Shown here piece after piece: positions 45,419 through 53,036 of a stretch of 64,000 bases of DNA. The notes below the pieces were generated by a model. It searched no databases and was not told the DNA's origin. It saw only the letters and a program-made list of their open reading frames with translations. Position 1 is the first letter of the stretch. Every line of letters begins with the position of its first letter. Origin of the DNA: Lachnospiraceae bacterium MC2017 (GTDB taxonomy: Bacteria > Bacillota > Clostridia > Lachnospirales > Lachnospiraceae); contig KL370803.1 of assembly GCA_000701625.1 (NCBI GenBank), positions 62,001-126,000 of the forward strand. Direction: 5' to 3'. A program made the translations under genes and the position numbers.

Positions 45419-47731
45419 ATGAAAAGAAAGAAGATACTTGCATTATTGACAATTGTTGCGCTGACATCATCACTTATCGGGTGCAGCGGAGCAGTTTCGG
45501 AAATTAAAAATACTGAGGACAAAGTCAGCTCAGCAGAAACATCGAGTGCGGTTGAAACAGAAGGATCTTCTCAAGGATCGGAGACGGATTCCAAAAACGA
45601 AACCACATCATCACTGGAGACGACTTCTGCAGAGGAAAGGGCATCCATAGAGGAGACACTTAATCTTGCAAATAACGAGGAAGTGACATGGGGCTATGAC
45701 CGGGATGCGGATGCCTGGGTGATGAGTATCGTAACAGCAGTGGCTAATGCGGAGATCGAAGATGAAGAAGGTGTTTCGGTATGTGTTCCCGGTGCTTATA
45801 TAAAGGGAATCGATACAAATGGTGATGGAGTAGAAGATATCACTGCTGACAATTATTCTGAAGATGTTCATGGACAACTTGTGATCGATCACGACACAAA
45901 GGTAACAAGCTCAAATGGGCAAATTTATACAGCAGACACAGCACCGGTAATCCTGAATACCGGAGCTGCCGGATACAGTTCATCCACTAATACAAATGCT
46001 TCGACATCATACGCAGCAGAAGGCTACATTAATGTCTCCTGTGGTAACAGAGGAAAAAATGATACAGCCACAGACGAGAACGGAAACGAGTATTACACAG
46101 GCGATGCGCCCTCATGTCTGGTGGATCAGAAGGCAGCGTCAAGATTTGTAAGATATAACATACTTCTTGGTAATCTGCCCGGAAGCACAGAGTACTTTGT
46201 ATCTACCGGCGGAAGTGGCGGCGGAGCACATGCTGCCATGTTTGCAGCAACTTCAGACAGTTCCGATTTCTATGATTATCAGATAGCTGTCGGTGCGGTC
46301 GGCGTCTATGTCAATGAAGATGGTACTTATGATACTACTGTTACTATAGATGGTGTGACCTATGATCTTTCAGATGGAGCATGGGGAGCGGTTGCATATT
46401 CTCCGATAACATCGCTTTATGAAGCAGACATGGCCATGGCTTTTGAGTATTTCATGGATTCTGACTATGATTTCAACACTTCATTTCAGAAACAGATGGC
46501 AAAATACCTCTCAGAAGAGTACATGACATATATTAATGATCAAAACCTTTCCGTTAAAGAGGCTGATGTAGATCTTGATATCAACGGCGATGGCGACATC
46601 GATGATACAGTAGAGCTTTCTATTGAATATGATGAAACAAAATATGCTGACACAAACGGCTACGGCGGAACATATGTTGATTTTTATCTTGCAGAATTTA
46701 TTTCAAATCTGCAATGGTATCTTGATAACCTTGACTATGCAGATGGATGGACATGGTTTGATAAGGATGGCAATGCACTTTCTGACGAAGAAGTAGCAAA
46801 TATGACATCTGAAGATAAAGCTCAGGCTTTTATAGAAGGCAGATATACTAAGAACAGCTCATCATCAGGTGGAATGGGTGGCCCTGGTGGAATGCCCGGC
46901 GGTCCGGATGGAATGACAGATGGCCCTAAAGGTGATATGGCCGGAGGTCCCAGAGGCAACAGAAACTTTGCAAATGCAGACGTAGCCGCAAACTCGGCAG
47001 GAGACACTATGGATGTAGGAACTCCGGATGCAGGCACGACTCAGTCAACAGGAAGCAAAACCGATTCATCTAACTATTCAACATATGAAGAAATGCTTGC
47101 AGCATATCAAAGTGATGTTGCGGAAGTTTATGAAGGCGATAAATATGGAAATGTGATAGTAGATCTTTACAATCCGCTTAATTACATAGGTGATGAAGAC
47201 GGAACAGATCCCACATGGATCAGGATGGTCTGCGGTGCATCAGAAGGTGATATTTCAATGTTCAATTCCCTTAACCTTCAGATTGCATTTCTTTCTTCAG
47301 GAGTTGATGCAGATATTGAATGGCAGTGGGATGGCGGACATGTTCCTTCAGAGATTCTCGGGAACTCTCTTGCACTTACTGTAGATACCATGTATGGCGA
47401 GTATGTTGATGGAGCTGAGAAGATCACTAAGTCTGCAGCAGAAAAGCAGACATCTAACGGAGATGCAGAAGAAGCAACAGGAAAGGACATAAGCAGCTGG
47501 GTAAATTATGATGATACATCCTCTGTATCATTTACGTTAGCAGATGCTGTCAGCTATAGAACAGCAGGCGCCAGCAAATCTACACCCGGCTTTGATGTGA
47601 TCGATTACGGACAGGAAGACTATGTCTTTGGCGATTCCGAAGCTGATGCAAGGCACTGGAGCAAATGGGTATTAAAAGTTCTTGAAGAACATGAGGAAGA
47701 ACTGAAAGAATTATTTAATAACGACAAGTAA
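45419..47731 (+). CDS. Large lipoprotein with alpha/beta-hydrolase features
   Basis: 770 residues, CCGGAGG ribosome site. Lipoprotein signal with LIGCS lipobox, then a Ser/Thr/Glu-rich linker. The body has YFVSTGGSGGGAHAAM with a candidate nucleophile Ser266 in a GxSxG-like turn and DGGHVPSEILG with His641 late in the protein, the order expected of an alpha/beta hydrolase or tannase/feruloyl-esterase-like enzyme. Calcium-like DINGDGDIDDT and DTNGDGVED stretches occur. A Gly/Pro/Met-rich insert (GGMGGPGGMPGGPDGM, about residues 482-520) resembles that of the secreted protein at 54.3 kb. Probably a surface esterase on plant or host material, but the substrate is unknown. Follows the two-component pair and its putative binding site. 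Confidence 0.7.
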   Translation: MKRKKILALLTIVALTSSLIGCSGAVSEIKNTEDKVSSAETSSAVETEGSSQGSETDSKNETTSSLETTSAEERASIEETLNLANNEEVTWGYDRDADAWVMSIVTAVANAEIEDEEGVSVCVPGAYIKGIDTNGDGVEDITADNYSEDVHGQLVIDHDTKVTSSNGQIYTADTAPVILNTGAAGYSSSTNTNASTSYAAEGYINVSCGNRGKNDTATDENGNEYYTGDAPSCLVDQKAASRFVRYNILLGNLPGSTEYFVSTGGSGGGAHAAMFAATSDSSDFYDYQIAVGAVGVYVNEDGTYDTTVTIDGVTYDLSDGAWGAVAYSPITSLYEADMAMAFEYFMDSDYDFNTSFQKQMAKYLSEEYMTYINDQNLSVKEADVDLDINGDGDIDDTVELSIEYDETKYADTNGYGGTYVDFYLAEFISNLQWYLDNLDYADGWTWFDKDGNALSDEEVANMTSEDKAQAFIEGRYTKNSSSSGGMGGPGGMPGGPDGMTDGPKGDMAGGPRGNRNFANADVAANSAGDTMDVGTPDAGTTQSTGSKTDSSNYSTYEEMLAAYQSDVAEVYEGDKYGNVIVDLYNPLNYIGDEDGTDPTWIRMVCGASEGDISMFNSLNLQIAFLSSGVDADIEWQWDGGHVPSEILGNSLALTVDTMYGEYVDGAEKITKSAAEKQTSNGDAEEATGKDISSWVNYDDTSSVSFTLADAVSYRTAGASKSTPGFDVIDYGQEDYVFGDSEADARHWSKWVLKVLEEHEEELKELFNNDK

Positions 47732-47738
47732 AAACCTA

Positions 47739-47778
47739 AGGAGCTGTCGCACAAGTATACTGTGCACAGCTCCTTTTT
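47739..47778 (+). terminator. Terminator after lipoprotein gene
   Basis: AGGAGCTGT (47739-47747) and ACAGCTCCT (47766-47774), plus inner GCACA/TGTGC, then TTTTT. About 8 bases after the stop. Confidence 0.92.
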
Positions 47779-47927
47779 GGATAAATATAAACAAAATTTT
47801 GCCGACATAGGAAGAGTGGTGCAAATTTTGGTTATTATTCTCCAAACAGCGATCTGGCACAACTTGGATTTAAATGGGCATTCAGGATGTCTCCCATCGA
47901 GAAAAGTAAAAAATTCCGGAATAAGAC

Positions 47928-47971
47928 TTGATTTAAAATAGATTTTTATGCTATTATAATTGCATGCAATT
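47928..47971 (+). promoter_or_regulatory. gpx promoter with AATTGCATGCAATT palindrome
   Basis: TTGATT (47928-47933), 18 bases, TATTAT (47952-47957); the perfect 14-base palindrome AATTGCATGCAATT (47958-47971) directly follows, and a further ATGCAATT lies at about 47979. Overlap with the start site is typical of a repressor, perhaps a MarR/OhrR-type redox regulator. The bases from 47780 to 47927 hold only a possible coding scrap. Confidence 0.55.
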
Positions 47972-48021
47972 GAATGTAATGCAATTTTAATTACACATCA
48001 AATATACGGAGGATACAAGAG

Positions 48022-48561
48022 ATGATCTACAATTACAAAGTAACTACAGGAACCGGTGAAGAACTTAATCTTGCTGACTACAAGGGTAAAGTCATCCTTG
48101 TTGTGAACACGGCTACGGGCTGTGGATTTACTCCCCAGTACCAACCCATTGAAGAGCTCTATAAAAACTACCATGATAAGGGACTTGAGATTTTAGACAT
48201 TCCCTGTAATCAGTTTGGCGGACAGGCTCCCGGTACAGATGCGGAGATCCATGAATTCTGCACGCTTCATTACAACACTACATTTCCTCAGATGAAAAAG
48301 GCTGATGTAAATGGTGAGAATGAACTTCCTCTTTATACTTATCTTAAGTCACAGAAGGGATTTGAAGGATTCCAGGAACATCCGTATAAGGACTTGCTTG
48401 AAAAGATGTTTGCAGAGGCTGATCCCGATTGGGCCAAGAAACCTGATATTAAATGGAATTTCACAAAGTTCGTAGTAGACAGAGAAGGCAACGTGGTTGC
48501 ACGCTTTGAGCCCACTGCTGATGTAGCAGATGTTGAGGCATGTATCAAATCTCTTCTTTGA
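48022..48561 (+). CDS. Glutathione peroxidase family thiol peroxidase
   Basis: 179 residues, ACGGAGGA ribosome site. VVNTATGCGFTPQYQP holds the peroxidatic residue as Cys in place of selenocysteine; DIPCNQFGGQ and KWNFTKFVVDREG carry the Gln and Trp of the catalytic set. Clostridia mostly lack glutathione, so it probably uses thioredoxin to reduce peroxides. Its last codons and trailing DNA are duplicated at 42683-42726. Confidence 0.95.
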   Translation: MIYNYKVTTGTGEELNLADYKGKVILVVNTATGCGFTPQYQPIEELYKNYHDKGLEILDIPCNQFGGQAPGTDAEIHEFCTLHYNTTFPQMKKADVNGENELPLYTYLKSQKGFEGFQEHPYKDLLEKMFAEADPDWAKKPDIKWNFTKFVVDREGNVVARFEPTADVADVEACIKSLL

Positions 48562-48592
48562 TGTACAGAATTGATATGATAAAATAAGAATG

Positions 48593-48637
48593 AAGCAAAG
48601 GCGCTTACAGAAATGATAGGCGTACTTTGCTTTTTTC
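48593..48637 (+). terminator. Terminator after gpx
   Basis: AAGCAAAG (48594-48601) and CTTTGCTT near 48625-48632 with inner GCGC/GCGT and a T-run, 32 bases after the stop. Confidence 0.8.
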
Positions 48638-48672
48638 GATTTAAAATACTTTTCTGGAGAGGGGAATTGCTT

Positions 48673-51243
48673 ATGGCAGCGTTTGAAAGGGTACTGTCCG
48701 GTATACCGGAAATGGATAAGGCGCTTGATAATATCAGACTCGGTGACAATGTCGTATTCAGGGTTTCCGATCTATCTGAATTTAAGCTGTTTGTAGATCC
48801 GTATATAGAGCAGGCAAAGAAAGATGCGCGAAATATCATCTATTTCAGATTTGCAAGTCATGAACCGCTTGTAGAAGACTGTCCTGAAGTAAAGACCTTT
48901 CATGTGCCGCTAACACACCGCTTTGAGACCTTTACAGTCGATATCCATAATATCATTGAAAAAGAAGGACGTGATGCCTTCTATGTTTTCGACTGTCTGT
49001 CAGAATTGCAGATACGATGGGCAACTGACCTTATGATGGGCAATTTCTTCCGAGTAACCTGTCCGTTTCTCTTTATTCTCGATACCGTAGCTTTCTTCCC
49101 GATAATAAGAGGAAAGCATTCTTTTCATGCAGTCAATAAAATCCTCAACACAACACAGCTGTTTCTTGATGTGTATTCCGATGCCAAAAACATATATGTC
49201 CGACCGGAGAAAGTATGGAACAGGGATTCAGATACCATGTTTCTTCCACATATTTACAAAAAAGAGGAAAAAACTTTCAGGCCGATCCTTGATGGAGTTC
49301 AGTCCAGCCGTTTCTATCAGCTGCTGAATAATTTCCAGCGTCCCGGAGAAGATCAGTACGTTGACTTTTGGGACAAATTTTTCAATACAGCAAAGCTTCA
49401 GTACGACAGTAATATGGACATGACCGAGTCCTGCAACATTATGTGCAATATCATGATGAGCAGGGATGAAAAAATGCGGCTTATGGTAAAAAAGCATTTT
49501 AAGCCTGAGGATTATTTTGCGGTAAGAAATCATATGATAGGAACCGGAATGATCGGTGGAAAAGCCTGTGGAATGCTTCTTGCACGAGCAATCATCCGAA
49601 ACATGAGTCCGGAGATCAATGAAGTGCTGGAACCTCACGACTCATTCTTTATGGGTTCAGATGTTTACTATACTTATATTGTAGACAATGAATTTTGGGA
49701 TATGCGTATCCGTCAGAGAACAGACGAAGAATACTTTTCACTGGCAGATGAGTTTGCAGAAAAACTGAAACAAGGGTCTTTTTCTGAAGAACTTTGCACT
49801 CAGTTCAAACACATCCTTGAATATTATGGGCAGGATCCGTTTATCGTAAGGTCAAGCAGTATTCTGGAGGACGGCTTTGGAAATGCATTTGCAGGTAAAT
49901 ATGAGTCGGTATTCTGTGCAAACAGAGGAACTTTAGAGGAACGGCTTGAAGAATTTGAGAACGCCATAAGAACAGTTTATGCCAGTACGATGAGTCTGTC
50001 TGCGCTTGATTACAGAAAAAGGCGCGGACTGGATAAAAGAGACGAGCAGATGGCGCTGCTAATACAAAGGGTTTCCGGTTCTTATTATGGTCCATATTAC
50101 ATGCCATGTGCTGCGGGTGTTGGCTACTCATACAGTCCATATAAGTTTCTTGCAGGTATCGATCCAAAAGCAGGAATGCTGAGGCTCGTCATGGGGCTCG
50201 GAACATCAGCTGTAGACAGGACAATGGGATCTTACCCACGCCTTGTGAGCCTTGATATGCCTGAAGCTTCTTCATCTGTAACTGTTGCTGAGAGGCATCA
50301 GTTTTCGCAGAAAGCAGTAGAGACCATAGATGTGAGCGAGCATACACTGAAACGCCTGGATCTTAAAGAAATAGAGGATAAATTGCCCAGGTATCTGAGC
50401 AATGTTTTGCTTGAGCATGATTATGAAGTAGAAGATTCATTAAAATCACGCGGAATTAATCGTGACGTGAGATTTATATCATGCAGAGGACTTGTGAAAA
50501 AGCAGGTCATAATGTCACAGATGCAGCAGCTGATGAAGATAATACAGGATGAATATGAGCACCCTGTAGACATAGAGTTTACTATGAATCTCTCGGAAAA
50601 TGGCGAGTATTCCATTAACCTTTTACAATGCAGGCCGCTTCAGGTCTTTAAGGACATTGCAGCCATAGCAGTTCCCGACAACGTGCCGGAGGACAAGATC
50701 CTTCTTGAAAGCGTAGATTCATCAATGGGGCTTTCAAGAAGTGTTCCTATCGATCTGATAGTCTATGTTGATCCGAAAGGCTACTATAACATGCCTTATT
50801 CCGATAAAAACCGTATTGCGCGGATCATTGGCAAGATCAACTGGACGTATAGAGATCAGGAAAGGCATATGATGCTGATCGTTCCGGGACGTATAGGCAC
50901 TTCATCTCCGGAACTCGGCGTACCCACTTCATTTGCGGACATCAGTGAATTTGAAGCAGTATGTGAAGTGGAAGAGAAATCGTCAGGTTATAATCCTGAA
51001 TTGTCATACGGCAGTCATATATTTCAGGACCTGGTAGAAGCAGATATACTTTATACGGCCGTGTTTGCGAATGAGAAAACAAAACACTTTTCCATGGATA
51101 AACTATCAGCTTTTAAGAATATAGTATCTGATTTTACAGATACTGCTAGCGACAGCAATATTGTGCATGCGGTAGATTTAAGGGAAACAGAGTGTACGCT
51201 TTTTTATGATCTGGAAAAGAATCATCTGTTGCTTAAGATGTAA
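48673..51243 (+). CDS. PEP/pyruvate-binding (PPDK N-domain) protein with KaiC-like N-terminus
   Basis: About 856 residues from the ATG at 48673, preceded by GGAGAGGGG; an in-frame ATG at 48613 lies in the gpx terminator and lacks a ribosome site. Residues about 1-200 start FERVLSGIPEMDKALDNIRLGD, the opening pattern of KaiC/RadA-like proteins, but no Walker A is seen. Residues about 290-700 match the ATP-grasp PEP/pyruvate-binding domain of PPDK/PEP synthase: GGKACGMLLARAI, FIVRSSSILEDG, AFAGKYESVF, DIEFTMN and LLQCRPLQ. The swivelling phospho-His and C-terminal PEP barrel of PPDK are absent, so it is not a full dikinase. Likely a phosphotransfer or signalling protein; function unknown. Confidence 0.75.
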   Translation: MAAFERVLSGIPEMDKALDNIRLGDNVVFRVSDLSEFKLFVDPYIEQAKKDARNIIYFRFASHEPLVEDCPEVKTFHVPLTHRFETFTVDIHNIIEKEGRDAFYVFDCLSELQIRWATDLMMGNFFRVTCPFLFILDTVAFFPIIRGKHSFHAVNKILNTTQLFLDVYSDAKNIYVRPEKVWNRDSDTMFLPHIYKKEEKTFRPILDGVQSSRFYQLLNNFQRPGEDQYVDFWDKFFNTAKLQYDSNMDMTESCNIMCNIMMSRDEKMRLMVKKHFKPEDYFAVRNHMIGTGMIGGKACGMLLARAIIRNMSPEINEVLEPHDSFFMGSDVYYTYIVDNEFWDMRIRQRTDEEYFSLADEFAEKLKQGSFSEELCTQFKHILEYYGQDPFIVRSSSILEDGFGNAFAGKYESVFCANRGTLEERLEEFENAIRTVYASTMSLSALDYRKRRGLDKRDEQMALLIQRVSGSYYGPYYMPCAAGVGYSYSPYKFLAGIDPKAGMLRLVMGLGTSAVDRTMGSYPRLVSLDMPEASSSVTVAERHQFSQKAVETIDVSEHTLKRLDLKEIEDKLPRYLSNVLLEHDYEVEDSLKSRGINRDVRFISCRGLVKKQVIMSQMQQLMKIIQDEYEHPVDIEFTMNLSENGEYSINLLQCRPLQVFKDIAAIAVPDNVPEDKILLESVDSSMGLSRSVPIDLIVYVDPKGYYNMPYSDKNRIARIIGKINWTYRDQERHMMLIVPGRIGTSSPELGVPTSFADISEFEAVCEVEEKSSGYNPELSYGSHIFQDLVEADILYTAVFANEKTKHFSMDKLSAFKNIVSDFTDTASDSNIVHAVDLRETECTLFYDLEKNHLLLKM

Positions 51244-51262
51244 TTAATAAGAAAAAAGCTGG

Positions 51263-51307
51263 AAAATGCCGTTTGACAGTACATAAAAATGTCAAATGGC
51301 ATTTTTT
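51263..51307 (+). terminator. Terminator after PPDK-like gene
   Basis: AAAATGCC-GTTTGACA (51263-51278) and TGTCAAAT-GGCATTTT (51290-51305) with one G-U pair, ending in TTTTTT. Confidence 0.9.
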
Positions 51308-51308
51308 C

Positions 51309-51317
51309 TGTTATAAT
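51309..51317 (+). promoter_or_regulatory. Extended -10 promoter TGTTATAAT
   Basis: TG-T-TATAAT lies right after the terminator T-run, 43 bases before the lipoprotein start. The same TTTTTTCTGTTATA arrangement occurs after the terminator at 56.75 kb, and a TGTTATAAT at 58674. A good -35 box is not visible. Confidence 0.5.
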
Positions 51318-51359
51318 CAGAACGTATGTTAAAAAATTTGATAATAAAGGAGCTATCCT

Positions 51360-51866
51360 ATGAAAAGAGCTGCAATAGCCGTAGTGATGTTGGTCCTTGT
51401 TACAAGCATGACCGCTTGCGTCAATAATAAAGAAGCGAAAAAGGCAGAAGATAACGGTAGTTCGAGAGAATCAATAACTATCGAAGCGTCATCTGTTGAA
51501 TCAACGTCTATAGAGTCAGTATCTGTCGAGACATCGTCCGAGATATCTACTGAAAATACAACTAATCAGGAAAGGATCACCGACGACCAGTCTCTTGAGG
51601 CGATCAAGAATTACTGTCTTCTGAACAATCCGGATTTAGAGGAAATGTTAAATTCTGATGAGCAAACTATTTACTGGGATGTGGAATCCAGTGACGAAAA
51701 CCAGATCGTTGTACTGTATAGATCATATACAGCTGCATTAGTACGCTATTATATTGATCCAACTACAGGCGAGACTTACGTAACAGAGTTCGTTCCCGGC
51801 ATAACAGAAGAGGAAGAACGGACTGATGAAAGCTTTAATTTGAAGGATTATATCGTATCAAAATGA
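51360..51866 (+). CDS. Small lipoprotein of unknown function
   Basis: 168 residues, AAAGGAGCT ribosome site. Signal ends with SMTACVNN (lipobox TAC). Residues about 30-75 are Ser/Glu/Thr-rich and repeat a short IEASSVES-like theme, a typical tether. The C-terminal 90 residues (SLEAIKNYCLLNNPDLEEML, TIYWDVESSDENQIVVLYRSYTAA, PTTGETYVTEFVPG) look like a small folded domain, perhaps PepSY-like. I do not recognise the family. Monocistronic, 83 bases from the next gene. Confidence 0.75.
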   Translation: MKRAAIAVVMLVLVTSMTACVNNKEAKKAEDNGSSRESITIEASSVESTSIESVSVETSSEISTENTTNQERITDDQSLEAIKNYCLLNNPDLEEMLNSDEQTIYWDVESSDENQIVVLYRSYTAALVRYYIDPTTGETYVTEFVPGITEEEERTDESFNLKDYIVSK

Positions 51867-51949
51867 AACGAATGGTACATAAATCCGCTGCTTTTGCCGT
51901 TTGGCGGTATGAGACCTGATATATTCTAAATTGCTAAGGAGTATTTGAA

Positions 51950-52960
51950 ATGAAACTTGGAATAATCGGAACAGGCAAGATCGTTGCCGACGCATTATAT
52001 GCGATCAAACCATTAACTGAAATAGAATTAAAAGCAATATTTGCAAGACCTCACAGCAGAGAAAAGGGAGAGGCAATAGCATCGGAATATGGAATCTCTT
52101 CTGTATTTACGGACTATGATGAGCTGCTTGATAATGCCGGTGTTGACACTGTCTACATCGGTCTCATAAACAGTGTTCATTATGAATATGCTAAGAGGGC
52201 TCTTGAAAAAGGCATAAATGTTATCGTGGAGAAACCCTTTACCGGCACTTATGAAGAAGCCGAAGATCTGATCGCTCTTGCCAGAAAAAAAGGATGCTTT
52301 GTATTTGAAGCAATAACAGTTCTTCATAATGACGTAATAGAAAAAATGAAAGCAGCTCTGTCTAAACTCGGTCCCATAAAGATGATGACAGCCAATTATT
52401 CCCAGTACTCCAGCCGCTATGACAGGTATCTTAATGGAGAGGTAGATCATTCATTTGATCCGGCTTTTCTTGGCGGAGCTCTTCGGGACATAAATGTCTA
52501 TAATATCCATTATGCGGCAGCACTTTTTGGACTTCCAAAGAGCGCCCGTTATTATCCAAATAAGGGATTCAATGGTATCGATACATCAGGAACACTCATC
52601 ATGAAGTACGATGGATTTAATGCTGTCTGTACAGGAGCCAAGGATTCCGACAGCCCCGGATTCGTATGCATACAGGGCGAAAAAGGGTATATGCGTATCG
52701 ACGGTAAGCCTAATGTAGCTCCAAACCTGACGATCATACATGTGGATGAAGAAAATCCCGAACTTGTAAAGGATGCAGCCGGAGCTATGGTCCGTGCTAC
52801 AAAAGCAGAAGAGTTTATACCACCGCAGGTTCATCATCGCATGACTCAGGAATTTAAGGATTTTGCAGAAATGATCGACAATAAAGACACGGCCAAAGCT
52901 GATTCTTATATGAAAGAAACGCTGGATGTAATGAACATTATTTCCGAAATGGTTGATTAA
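51950..52960 (+). CDS. Gfo/Idh/MocA-family oxidoreductase
   Basis: 336 residues. N-terminal Rossmann fold, KLGIIGTGKIVADAL, then YIGLINSVHYEYAKRALEKG and VEKPFTGTYEEAEDLI with the EKP Lys characteristic of the family; the larger C-terminal half is the substrate beta-sheet domain. Reduces or oxidises a sugar or cyclitol with NAD(P). No partner gene points to the substrate. It ends in a terminator shared with the convergent beta-helix gene. Confidence 0.9.
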   Translation: MKLGIIGTGKIVADALYAIKPLTEIELKAIFARPHSREKGEAIASEYGISSVFTDYDELLDNAGVDTVYIGLINSVHYEYAKRALEKGINVIVEKPFTGTYEEAEDLIALARKKGCFVFEAITVLHNDVIEKMKAALSKLGPIKMMTANYSQYSSRYDRYLNGEVDHSFDPAFLGGALRDINVYNIHYAAALFGLPKSARYYPNKGFNGIDTSGTLIMKYDGFNAVCTGAKDSDSPGFVCIQGEKGYMRIDGKPNVAPNLTIIHVDEENPELVKDAAGAMVRATKAEEFIPPQVHHRMTQEFKDFAEMIDNKDTAKADSYMKETLDVMNIISEMVD

Positions 52961-52989
52961 TACCATACAAAATTAAGTTAAGAAAGTGA

Positions 52990-53036
52990 AAAAAGAGGGA
53001 GAATGACCAGGTTTATGGCCATTCTTCCTCTTTTTG
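52990..53036. terminator. Bidirectional terminator
   Basis: AAAAAGAGGGAGAATGACCA (52990-53009) with TGGCCATTCTTCCTCTTTTT (53015-53034) between convergent genes. A long stem with A/T runs at both ends. Confidence 0.9.

Noticed and set aside
48613-48672. Upstream ATG as start of the PPDK-like protein
   Set aside because: It lies in the gpx terminator and lacks a ribosome site, while ATG 48673 has GGAGAGGGG.
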